From Cynocephalus volans (taxonomy: Eukaryota; Chordata; Mammalia; Dermoptera; Cynocephalidae), in contig NC_084461.1 in the NCBI RefSeq assembly GCF_027409185.1, positions 189,492,501 to 189,556,500 on the forward strand: a DNA stretch of 64,000 nucleotides, in the 5' to 3' direction. The notes beneath the pieces are model-generated. The model ran no database searches, was not told the origin of the DNA, and saw only the letters and a list, made by a program, of their open reading frames with translations. Shown piece after piece: positions 55,032 to 64,000 of the stretch. Within the stretch, counting starts at the first letter, position 1, and each line of letters starts with the position of its first letter. A program made the translations under genes and the position numbers.

Positions 55032-56955
55032 GTATATACTTGGAATGTGTGTGTGTATGTATGTGTATATATACACATATACACATATATATGTACTTAA
55101 AGTCTAGGCTTTTAGTTATTATTCTTATAATTTACAACTAATTGCTATTTCACAGACAAAATAAATAAATTGAAAGGGAATTCACAATATGTGTTTGAAA
55201 CACATATTACAAGACAAGTTTATACAGTACAAACTTGCTATCTACTTTTCTGAGAAAAGAACAAAATAATAAACATTAAGAACCATGAAGATTTTAAATA
55301 AATTTTAAAATATAAACGTGAGTTAACTAATAAAAAGGCCGAAAGCCAGTAATTAAAAAAAAACCAAAAACAAAACTTCAAATCAACAAAATAGATAAAA
55401 GTAGAGGATCTATACACACACACACACAAATATACATATATAGACTAATATATATATAACCAGACTACAGCAGTAAATGCTAGTTTCATGCCATTGATTG
55501 AGTCTAAAAGTTCAAAGACATCCGATTACAGATACTGACAGTGTTTTAGTTTTTCCATACCAGATAGAAAATTTTAATTGGTACAATAAATTAAAGAAGA
55601 CCTTCAACATAATCATAAATTAGTAATTTATGAGAATAATGCTATATTTCAGTGATATTTGAACACACATAGTTTCGAGATAAAATTTATGTTCATTGTT
55701 ATTATGTTAATAATTTTTTAAAAGCAAAGATCTGTTTGATAGCTCTGTTTTATTGCTGGGAAAATAAGAAGTAAGCTCATACAAATGCATTCTAGATTCA
55801 AATACCAATGTAATTTTTACTCAGGTATGATTAAAAAGAAAAGAATGAAATCACTTGAGAAATAACAGAACAATTACTTTAACTAAATTCTCATTTTTCT
55901 AATTTTTACTTTCACACATTTCCACTGCTGAAAAATATTGTCAGTAAAGTATCTTCTGATAACCAGAGTCAGAAATTTGTATCAGAAGACAGTGAGAGAT
56001 TAACAGTACTACTGATGAAATTTTCTACTTGAAAGTTCACCTCAGTAAACCACCAGTCAATAACCCCTCTAAAAAAATTTAATGATTTAAATTAAGTTCT
56101 GGTAAAATAGATTCACCTGAAGATGTAAATTTTTTAAAGGTCAATTTCAAGCAGTAATGGCACCTTAACATTATCTGTATCTGTATCTCTCTCTAAATAG
56201 ATACCAAAGCTTATATCTATATAGTGATAGATAATTTGTCATTAGGCTTGGTCTGTATATTATTTCATCAGTTTTTCTCGCGTGGGACACCTCTTAAATT
56301 CAAGCACGTGCATGCCACCTTAGAATCATGCAGCCACAGCTTTCAAACTGGATTCTGTTTTCAAAAGAAAGCTTTGGTTTTGCCCTCTCTCCCTCCCTTC
56401 TGTTCCTTCTTTGTCCCCACCCCTCCAAATCCTTGCTGAGCCCCAATAAACAGCTTTGCAGAATGGAGAAGAAAACTACTGATTTAGTTTAATACGCTCT
56501 TTTTACAGATAGGGAGATTGAGGCTGAGAGAACCACTAAGATGATATGATCAAAATCTCAAAACTATTTCCTTGATTTGTATCTTATAACAACCATGACA
56601 ATGACAGATCATCCATTCATCAAGGACAATGGGAGAATATTTCCTTGGAACGTGGATAGATACAATGTAGGGACAGTTTGAATACGGCTGACAGAAAAGA
56701 CTGGCAAGGTGCGGGGTCTGAAGGAGCTAACAGCGCCGTGAGCTAAGAGATTAAAATCTAGCATCAGCCCTGACATGATCCATGGCAACACCTCAGGCCA
56801 GTTATTTGGCATGAGAGCACTTCTGCTTCATTTCTTCATGTCTAGTTTGTAGAGGAACCCAATTGTATAATCACTTTTTAAGGTACCTGGACTCTGGGCA
56901 TGAAAGTCTCAGAATACATAAAAGGTCTTATTAATCTGAAAGGCTATTCACTCAC
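54945..56955 (-). other. HECTD4: HECTD4 intron, AT-rich
   Basis: Very AT-rich with simple repeats (54998-55095 and 55410-55460), a MIR-like stretch at about 56490-56555 and nothing else recognised. Confidence 0.55.
54998..55095. repeat. (GT)n/(AT)n compound microsatellite
   Basis: Run of about 15 GT units followed by mixed gtgtat and tatacaca units. Confidence 0.92.
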
Positions 56956-57092
56956 TGAATCAACATCTAAGACGACTCCATGAAGCCCGAAGGTTTTCAG
57001 CATCCCTCGGATGGCAAATTTCGGCAGTGCAGTTCCGACAGTACTGCTGGCTACGTTATTGCTGTCTGGAGAGCGGGTAACTACTGTGAGAC
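56956..57092 (-). CDS. HECTD4: HECTD4 exon
   Basis: Completes a Gly codon then LTVVTRSPDSNNVASSTVGT, ALPKFAIRGMLKTFGLHGVV and LDVDS; phase 0 out. Acceptor cctcag, donor gtgagt. Confidence 0.95.
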
Positions 57093-57310
57093 CTGAGGAT
57101 GGTAGATAGAGAAGTTTTTTTGGGAGAAAGTACCATTACCACCTTGGGACCCTATGTTTTAGGGTCTAAAGTAGCTCTACAACATTTAATAGTACTCTCA
57201 GTTTTGTTATAACCAAAAAGGAACACAGCTCAATCTGGAAGATAACACAATAAAATGTTGTAAAAACTCATAGATTTTTAATCAAAAGAATACATTCCAT
57301 TAAAATTCTA

Positions 57311-57482
57311 GGGGCTGGTCCAGACCCGTGGCTCACTTGGGAGAGTGTGGTGCTGATAACACCAAGGCCATGGGTTCGCATCCCTATACAGGGATGGCCG
57401 GTTAGCTCACTTGGGAGAGCGTGGTGCTGACAACACCAAGTCAAGGGTTAAGATCCCCTTACTGGTCATCTTTAAAAAAAAA
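57311..57482 (+). repeat. t-SINE dimer
   Basis: Units 'ggctcacttgggagagtgtg' and 'ggttagctcacttgggagag', poly-A tail; flanks taaaattcta / aaaattcta. Antisense to HECTD4. Confidence 0.92.
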
Positions 57483-57839
57483 AAAAATTCTAAAAAGTCC
57501 AGTATAACCATGTATATATGGTTTATGAGCTCAGAAGCCAAGACTAGCCTGAGGGCCTATCTGGAATCCTCAGCCCAGGCCCTACTTCCTTCCTTGTACA
57601 ACTGCCCTGCCTCAGCCTGCTCATGCTAGTCAATTCCCGGAATGTGGGAGAGGCCACCAGAGGCCAAGCATCTACTTGGGTACTTTAGGGCTTCACATGA
57701 CAGCCTGGAAGAAGTCAAGTCACTCAGGGTAAGGAGAGTCCCCCAAGGACAGCCTCCAGCTACTTGGCTCATGCGTGGGAAAAGTCAACTTCTCATTCCA
57801 TACACAATTTCATAGGTTAAGTAAGAAGGAAAGCAAAAC

Positions 57840-57977
57840 CTTTTCGAACTTTATCAATTGTGAACTTGTTTGCCTCATCTTTAATGTCTTCAATGGTGGG
57901 CAGATAGAGGTCTCTTGGGATACCACCATTCTCCTCATAGAGAAATTCAACCGTCTGTCGAGCAATATCCACCATGC
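57840..57977 (-). CDS. HECTD4: HECTD4 exon with weak donor
   Basis: Completes a Gly codon then MVDIARQTVEFLYEENGGIP, RDLYLPTIEDIKDEANKFTI and DKVRK(G). The donor is AAAAG|gttttg, poor beyond the GT, but it is the only one that joins in frame to the next exon (K-G-L-T-V-V). Acceptor tttcag. Confidence 0.93.
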
Positions 57978-59924
57978 CTGAAAAACACAACAGCACTGGG
58001 TAACTCTCCAAAGAGTACACAATCTCTTCGATCACAAGAGATCAACCAAGATACTGACTTATATCTACAATGGAAAGATCAGAGTATTTTTCAAACACTG
58101 TCAATGGGAGTATGTAACCTTCTGGGGAAATTAAGCAGTTTACCAAATTTAAAATACTAAATGCAGTACTTCTAGGAATCTCTCAAATCTCTTCCACAGA
58201 AACAAAAGCAGAAGTGTGCAAAGATACAAGAACACTCACTGCAGCACTGTTGGTGAATAATAACAACAAAATTGGAAATAACCAGTGTTCATCAATACAG
58301 AATTGTTAAAAATGATGGTACATCACTATGCACTCATTCCATTTTAGTTAACTCGAAAGAAGAAACTACAGGACAAATAGAGAGGAAGAAGAAAGTGAGG
58401 GTAACATTTATTTCTCACTTTATACATTGTTGTACTGTGTTTGATTTTTACTACAATAAACACATGTTGCTTATTTAAGAAAGACAGAGATCTATGTCAG
58501 CTTCTATCTACCACTGTGTTTGCTCTGTTCATCCTTTCCAGGGGAGAACATATTATATTTGATAGTAATAGCCATTAGTAACTAATAAATCCAGTAAATA
58601 AATGTACAAAGACCTGAAAAAAAAAAAAAAAGAAAAAAGCACACTGTGGGGAGTCCAGTGAGGTGTGGCACATGTCCTCATCTGCTGTTGCTGCTGTAAA
58701 TCCCACAGTGCTTAGGAAATTGTGGGTAAAAGAACAGGTGTTGACAGCACCTGCTTTTAAACAAGGCCTATCTCTATCACACTTATCTGCCATTTTTTAT
58801 TCCCTGGCCTTCTGCAATGAAAAGGCAGAGCGATTTCCTGAGCACAGCCTAAGAGGGGGGTTCAGTAGAGAAGGATGCTATGGAAAGAAGCGTCAGAGAG
58901 AATAAACCAGAAATTGTAGCATGATATTAGAAGATTATGGAAAAATAATCTTTATAAGATTTTCAGAAGGAACAGTGGAGAGGAGAGTAAAAGTACCCTA
59001 CTGCACAATAAGCAGGAATCAGGGAGCCCTGGGAGACTGCCAAATTAAACCTTGCAGAACACAGGGATTTATAAACCTGCCTCAGGGGACCCAGCGACAG
59101 GAGGCTGATCCACCTTCGTAGAGGAGGTCCTTTGGGCACTGTGAGCCATCTCCTTATCCTCCACCCATGCCACTACTATGCTGGAGGAGACTGTATCTGA
59201 AAGGTGAATGTTTTGCACTTAAATTAATATAGTTCAGATGACTGGCCATGGCCCCCACAGTTGGATCCTGAGAGAATGGCCTAGACAAGATGTGCTTTGG
59301 GGCTACAGGCACTTCTGGGTGAGTCCTGAGGCCAGGAGTCATCAGTTTGGCTTCAGTCCAGCAGCCACCTTGGGATAGTCACATTTTCTGCTGCGCTGTC
59401 CACACTTTCCCTCTCCTGAACTAGCAGCAGAGGAGGACAAGGCATATTATTCACGAGTATATGATGACTAGTGCTGGCCAACATGAAAAAAATGAATTAT
59501 TCATTTCTCACTGGAGTTCAGGTCCTCAGCACACAAATTGGCTGAGTCATAAAGGTCTTTGGGTGGCTTTTCTTTTTACTTAGTTTTAGTCTCAAGACAA
59601 AAGTTAAAAGAGGAGAAAGATGCTGACACAGGGACAAAAACTAAACCTCTCCTACCATCTCTGACTGCCACAATGTTGACAGACAACCCAGACTGATGTT
59701 CCACCAAAAAGACTGCTGTGGCTGCTGGGAAAAGGCATTTCTGCATGTAAAAAAGCAGCTGTTTCACCAGATGAGGAAAAGCCTTAAAACAGCAATCAGC
59801 TATGTGCAGTGAAGACTAACTAACAATCTACTGTCTGGGGTCAAACTGTGTATTACTCTTTGCTAGAGAAACTGTGTGGATCATAGGAGGCCAGGGAGAA
59901 AATCTCACCATCATCATCACTGTG

Positions 59925-60110
59925 ACATTTAGAACTATACTAACTGAAGGCTTGCTATGTGCCAGCACTGTTCTGAGGAGCTTTATCTGTATTAACTCAT
60001 TTATTTCTATAATATACATGAGGTAGTTACCATTATTGATTCCATTTTAAGGATGAGGAAAGCCCAGAGACGTTAAATAACTGTCTCACGCTCACACAGC
60101 TGGTAGATAG
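59925..60110 (+). repeat. MIR SINE
   Basis: 'tgctatgtgccagcactgtt', 'ctgtattaactcatttattt', 'aaggatgaggaaagcccaga' and 'acacagctggtagatagc' follow MIR end to end. Confidence 0.88.
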
Positions 60111-60230
60111 CACACCTGTGACTGCAGATGTGACTGTTAACCACCAGGCCATACAGCATCCCATAATAACCATTTTAGCTTCATTTCAGCAGGCCATCAA
60201 TCCAAAACATTGTGTTAAACTAATGAGCAG

Positions 60231-60399
60231 GACTGGCCTGTGGCTTACTCGGGAGAGTACAGTGCTGATAACACCAAGGCCACAGGTTCGGATCCCATAC
60301 AGGGACGGCCGGTTAGCTCACTAGGTGAGCATGGTGCTGACAACACCAAGTCAAGGGTTAAGATCCCCTTATCAGTCATCTTTAAAAATAAATAAATAA
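60231..60399 (+). repeat. t-SINE dimer
   Basis: Units 'ggcttactcgggagagtaca' and 'ggttagctcactaggtgagc', (aaat)n tail. Flanks aactaatgagca (60219-60230) and aactaacaagca (60400-60411). Confidence 0.92.
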
Positions 60400-60592
60400 A
60401 CTAACAAGCAAATAAAAGCCTAGCAAGAAAAGCAAAAGACTGCGGAGCTTGCTGAAGGTGCAGGTAGAAGACACTATTAAGTCTGGTACAACATTACGTG
60501 AGCCCCTCTTTCCTAATTTACAACCTGATTTTCATCTAACCCATCTCTTAAGTCATGAAGTGAGCTCCTTAGGAGAACAAAAAGCACCAGAC

Positions 60593-60719
60593 CTAGTTGT
60601 AAAGCACCCTTTATCTGGTCCAGGCCTGATTTCCGCTCTGCTTCATTGCGGAAGCGTCTTCGGATGGTAGGAAAAACCTTGGTCTCCCACGCTTTCACCA
60701 GCAGGGCGTAGTGGTCCTC
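60593..60719 (-). CDS. HECTD4: HECTD4 exon
   Basis: Phase 0 in: EDHYALLVKAWETKVFPTIR, RRFRNEAERKSGLDQIKGAL and QL(G). Basic and helical. Acceptor ttccag, donor gtctgg. Confidence 0.95.
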
Positions 60720-60863
60720 CTGGAAGGAGAAGGCAAGTCATGAACAGAGAAGGAAGGACTTGTACAGGAATCCTCCTTCCCTAACTGACAGCTCTCCCCC
60801 TGAGGTCTTCACCCTGCTCAAATGCCAGGAATAGAAACACAAGGTACAGATTCTGGAACTGAA

Positions 60864-61210
60864 TACAGTTGACCCTTGAACAACATGGTTTGAACTGTGT
60901 GGGTCCATTTACAATTTTTTTCAATAAATACTGAACAATACTGTAAATATATTTTCTCTTCCTTATGATTTTCTTAATAACATTGTTTTCTCTAGCTTAC
61001 TTTATTGTAAGAATACAGTATATAATACATACAACATACAAAATATGTGTTAATCTACTGTTTATGTTATTGGTAAGGCTTCCAGTCAACAAGAGGCTAT
61101 TAGTAGTTAGGTTTTGAAAGAGTCAAAAGTGATACTCGGATTTTTGACTGTGCGGCGGGGGTGGGGGTGTCAGTGCCCCTAACCCCCGCGTTGTACAAGG
61201 GCCACCTGTA
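60864..61210 (+). mobile_element. Tigger/MER-type DNA transposon
   Basis: Left end tacagttgacccttgaacaa and right end gttgtacaagggccacctgta are imperfect inverted repeats, flanked by TA. 'gggtccatttacaattttttt' follows the known family. Intronic, non-coding. Confidence 0.75.
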
Positions 61211-61555
61211 CAGCCCTCAGAGGTCAGAGGAGGGAATGGCTAGACTGGGGCAAGCTCTCCCTTTCCCTCTAAAGCCACAGAAGCACTTTCACAGGCAAAC
61301 TTATTGTCAGGTGACCATCAAAGTACTTCATTTCTCCAACTGGATCACTGTTGGGCAAAAGAGCCTACCCAATAAAACTACTGATGGGAGTTTAGAAAAA
61401 TGATCACTCTGGAGTTCAAATGCAATAATATAACTGAAAGTATAATGACACCAGCCTGGCACACTCACATCAGAATCACTGCTTGAGGCTTGTCTTAGTC
61501 ACGAAGGAGCTAAGCGAATGCTGCTCAGTCCTATCCCACCCTGCGGCTCTCTTAC

Positions 61556-61692
61556 CTGTGGAATGTCATCGTCATCATCGTCATCACTTTCATCATCTGC
61601 AATGGGAGGGGGGTGAGGGTCTGGGCCAGAGGTGATGAAATTCTCATAGCTGAGCTCAACTTTATAATGACAGGAGGTGTCACTATCATACT
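61556..61692 (-). CDS. HECTD4: HECTD4 exon: poly-Asp
   Basis: Completes a Gln codon then YDSDTSCHYKVELSYENFIT, SGPDPHPPPIADDESDDDDD plus two more Asp, IPQ; phase 0 out. Seven Asp in a row, encoded by GAT/GAC. The first half resembles the end of a SPRY-like domain. Acceptor gttacag, donor gtaaga. Confidence 0.94.
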
Positions 61693-62632
61693 CTGTAACA
61701 AGCACAAGGACAGTGAATTCTAAACAAGAGCCAGCTGGAAAAATCATTAACTTCTCTCCCTTGGACAAACTGGATTTTCTTAATATGCATGACAGAAAGG
61801 CCCCTAGAACGTTGAGGAATTTTAAAGCACAGAGTCAAGGAATAACTAATCATCTGCAATTACCTTAAATCCTATAATAGTTTTTATGGGTATGATTTAT
61901 TCAATTCATAGAAGAATCTGGAAAGTTCTTTACCATGATGAAGAACTAAAAAAGACTCTTAAGATAGTTTCTAGGGCTGGCTGGTTAGCTTGGTTGGTTA
62001 GAGTGTGGTGCTGATATCACTAAGGTCCAGGGTTTGATCCCAGAATGGCCAGCCACCAAAAACAAAAACAAAAACAAAAAAGACAAAACTAATTTCCAAA
62101 CCAATATCCCAAGGGTCAAATATGGCCTGCAGACATCTTTAGTTCAGCAAGCACAGTTTTATTCAATTTCATTATGAAATTTTTCAAATAATTAGAAAAA
62201 TGTTTTAGTGCACACCTATATACCCACCACTTAGATTCCACAATTAGCAATTTATTATTCTTTGATGATCTCAGTTCTAAAAAAAATTTAAAAAATGAGT
62301 AACATTGCAAAATAAGAGGATTTCATATGAAATTCTGGGGGTTTTAGCTGTCTTATAAAAAGTAGATAATTTCTCAACTTTCATTTCCATGTGGCAAGAT
62401 TCTGCTGGGAGTGGGTAGTGGCTGGCTTCCTGTACATGGGAAACACTTTCCAGACTGCCATATTTCCTCCTGTTCCCCATTTTCTTTCACCTGGCCTGTT
62501 ACCCCATTATTGGCAGGCACTTAAGTTTGTAACCCATGATTGTAATGAGGATGCCCAAGTTAAATGGATTTATGGAATTCATAGCATTCACATTTCCCAA
62601 TAGCAGTGGGGCCCCAGGAAGAAGTGGCTCAC
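61693..62632 (-). other. HECTD4: HECTD4 intron with t-SINE and L1 scrap
   Basis: t-SINE at 61974-62083 and an old L1 3' scrap at about 62160-62265 ('gtgcacacctatatacccac'). Confidence 0.55.
61974..62083 (+). repeat. t-SINE monomer
   Basis: 'ggttagcttggttggttaga' A box, 'ggtttgatccc' B box, (caaaaa)n tail. Target duplication not clear. Confidence 0.9.
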
Positions 62633-62870
62633 GTTGCTGAGCAGTGGCCACAGCAGCAATCCGGCATGGTGGCCCATGAGTGCCTGGGTCTGATGCAATA
62701 CTGGTGCCAGCATCATTGTCACTGTCAGAAGCCATGGCAAAGGGCAGGGCCTCAAAGTTAGCGCTGATCTCTTCTGCGAGATCGGTGCACAGGTCAGCAG
62801 CGTTGCGGTGGGCTTGCCCTTCGGCGTAGGCAAATGGGCGGGAGCCAAAGTTCGCTCGAGTTTTGGTGTT
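62633..62870 (-). CDS. HECTD4: HECTD4 exon: most upstream in window
   Basis: Phase 0 in: NTKTRANFGSRPFAYAEGQA, HRNAADLCTDLAEEISANFE, then an acidic SDSDNDAG patch and ..AAVATAQQ(Q). The FGSRPFAYAEGQ stretch is the C-terminal part of a SPRY domain, known in HECTD4. Acceptor tttctag, donor gtgagc. The protein continues upstream outside the window; from here to the stop are 1875 residues in one frame. Confidence 0.94.
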
Positions 62871-64000
62871 CTAGAAAGGAGATCGAATGAAGGATTTGAA
62901 AGCACATGGATTTATTTTCATTTATTTATTTTTAACACCCTGAGGTGTACATCGCTAAACCTCCAATCAGAAGAATGGGCCTGGTACGGCTAGCTTGAGC
63001 CAGGCCCAGGCTGGTGGAACCACGTGCAGTGGTACCTGGAGCTCTGCACTAGGTGGCCCTGCCTCCCTTTTCCTCTTCTTGCACTCTGTGCTCTTTGCTG
63101 CTCAAACACCTGCCTCTCTTGTTCCAGCATCGTTCCTCTCTATCTGACACCACTGCACATGCTGTTCCCTCCACCTGGAACATTCTTTCCTCCCACTTTG
63201 CCTAGTTAAGATCAGTTAATATTCCAGACCTGGCTCAAATATCACTTCTTCAGGGTAAAGGGGACATGATTAGACTTGCTCAGTACTTACTACCATAAAG
63301 TATACAATTCTCATTCATAGCCTTTATTAGTTTAAGATTATACACACACAAACACATATATTTGTGTGATTATTTGAATGTCTGATTCTTCTAACTGATT
63401 ATAACCCCATGAAGACAGAGACCATATTTATTTTCTTATTATTATATATTCAAGACCTTAGCTTAGTGCCTAACTTATAGCAGGTACTCAATAAATATTA
63501 ATGGCTGGCCAGTTAGCTCAGTTGGTTAGAGCATGGTGCTGATGGTGACCAGGGTTCGATTCCTATACTGTTCAGCCACCAAAAAAAAAACCAACAAAAA
63601 AAATGTTGAACAAAGGAATGGAACAGACTGAGAAATGCTGCCTTAAATTATTACTCTTTAATTCACTGAACAAATAAAGAGATAAAAGATGATGTCAGAG
63701 ACATGGTACAGGGCCAGATCCTACAGGATCTTGTAGGCTTTATAAAGACTTGGGCTTTTTAATGCTCGATATGGGAAGTCATTAACTGGTTTAGAGTGAA
63801 GGAGTGACATTCTAACTAACATTTTAAAAGAATTACTGTGACTGCTGTGTTAAAAGACATGTAAAGGGAAAAAATGGAGGCTGGGAGAGGAGCTAGGCTA
63901 GGTCAGGTTGTTAACGGAGGAATGGGATAAAATTCTGGATATATTTTGAAGTTAGAGCCAATAAGATTTGCCAACAGATTGGATGTGGAGCAGGAAAAAA
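62871..64000 (-). other. HECTD4: HECTD4 intron with L2 and t-SINE
   Basis: 63085-63490 reads as plus-oriented L2 ('catgctgttccctccacctg', 'taacttatagcaggtactca'), interrupted near its 3' end by the t-SINE 63502-63604; 63655-64000 is another L2-like block ('ggatcttgtaggctttataa'). Confidence 0.65.
63502..63604 (+). repeat. t-SINE monomer
   Basis: 'agttagctcagttggttaga' and 'agggttcgattcctatactg' are excellent A and B boxes; A-rich tail. It follows directly on an L2 3' end (aataaatatta). Confidence 0.92.

Larger units (their letters stand above)
57978..60592 (-). other. HECTD4: HECTD4 intron with MIR and t-SINE
   Basis: MIR at about 59925-60110, t-SINE at 60231-60399. The stretch 58000-59900 has nothing I recognise apart from an A-run at 58617. 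Confidence 0.6.

Noticed and set aside
1-64000. CRISPR arrays, operons, plasmid or phage modules
   Set aside because: No regularly spaced repeats, ribosome binding sites or prokaryotic gene density; the DNA is mammalian.

Overview
This window is mammalian nuclear DNA. It has split genes with canonical GT-AG introns, MIR, L2, L1, hAT/Tigger and MaLR debris, and no bacterial or organellar features. About eighteen copies of a SINE built on tRNA-Ile sequence (A box like TAGCTCAGTTGGTTAGAGC, B box like GGTTCGATCCC), as monomers and as tandem dimers, match the dermopteran t-SINE (CYN) family as I remember it. I therefore read the source as a colugo (flying lemur) with good but not complete confidence. 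No Alu, B1/B2 or ERE-type SINE was seen.

Two convergent protein-coding genes are present, in the order known from human 12q24.13. (1) TRAFD1 (FLN29), plus strand: its last six coding exons lie between 197 and 4582 and encode the C-terminal ~301 residues, including two C2HC fingers, with the 3' UTR and poly(A) signals at 4829 and 5400. (2) HECTD4, minus strand: its last 27 coding exons lie between 62870 and 24230. They join in one frame with no disagreement of phase, 5628 nt = 1875 residues plus stop, and end in a complete HECT E3 ubiquitin-ligase domain whose catalytic Cys codon is 24329-24331. The 3' UTR runs left from 24229, probably to about 22.0 kb. The upstream half of HECTD4 and its promoter, and the 5' half of TRAFD1, are outside the window.

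Between the genes (about 5.4-22 kb) is a repeat landfill. It holds a MaLR internal region plus LTR (6.4-7.9 kb), old L1 sequence in both orientations, a two-LTR MaLR provirus (14292-16665) with a 5-bp target duplication and a 280-codon open frame, a composite L1-derived retroposon (16836-17512), a processed mRNA 3'-end retrocopy (13006-13395), a Tigger-like element carrying a 25-nt piece of U6 snRNA, and many t-SINEs. HECTD4 introns carry further SINEs, MaLR LTRs, MIR/L2 and a ~236-bp direct duplication that brackets three coding exons.

The genes are not an operon or pathway unit. TRAFD1 is a negative-feedback regulator of innate immune signalling and HECTD4 a giant HECT ligase; they are simply neighbours. 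No new biochemical system was found. The most unusual content is at the level of genome rearrangement: micro-retroposition events, a templated insertion in an L1, two SINEs inserted back to back at one site, and a GC-rich t-SINE subfamily with a hairpin in its tRNA-like part. Exon boundaries were set by reading frame, splice consensus and remembered homologous protein sequence; repeat names are from memory and are approximate.
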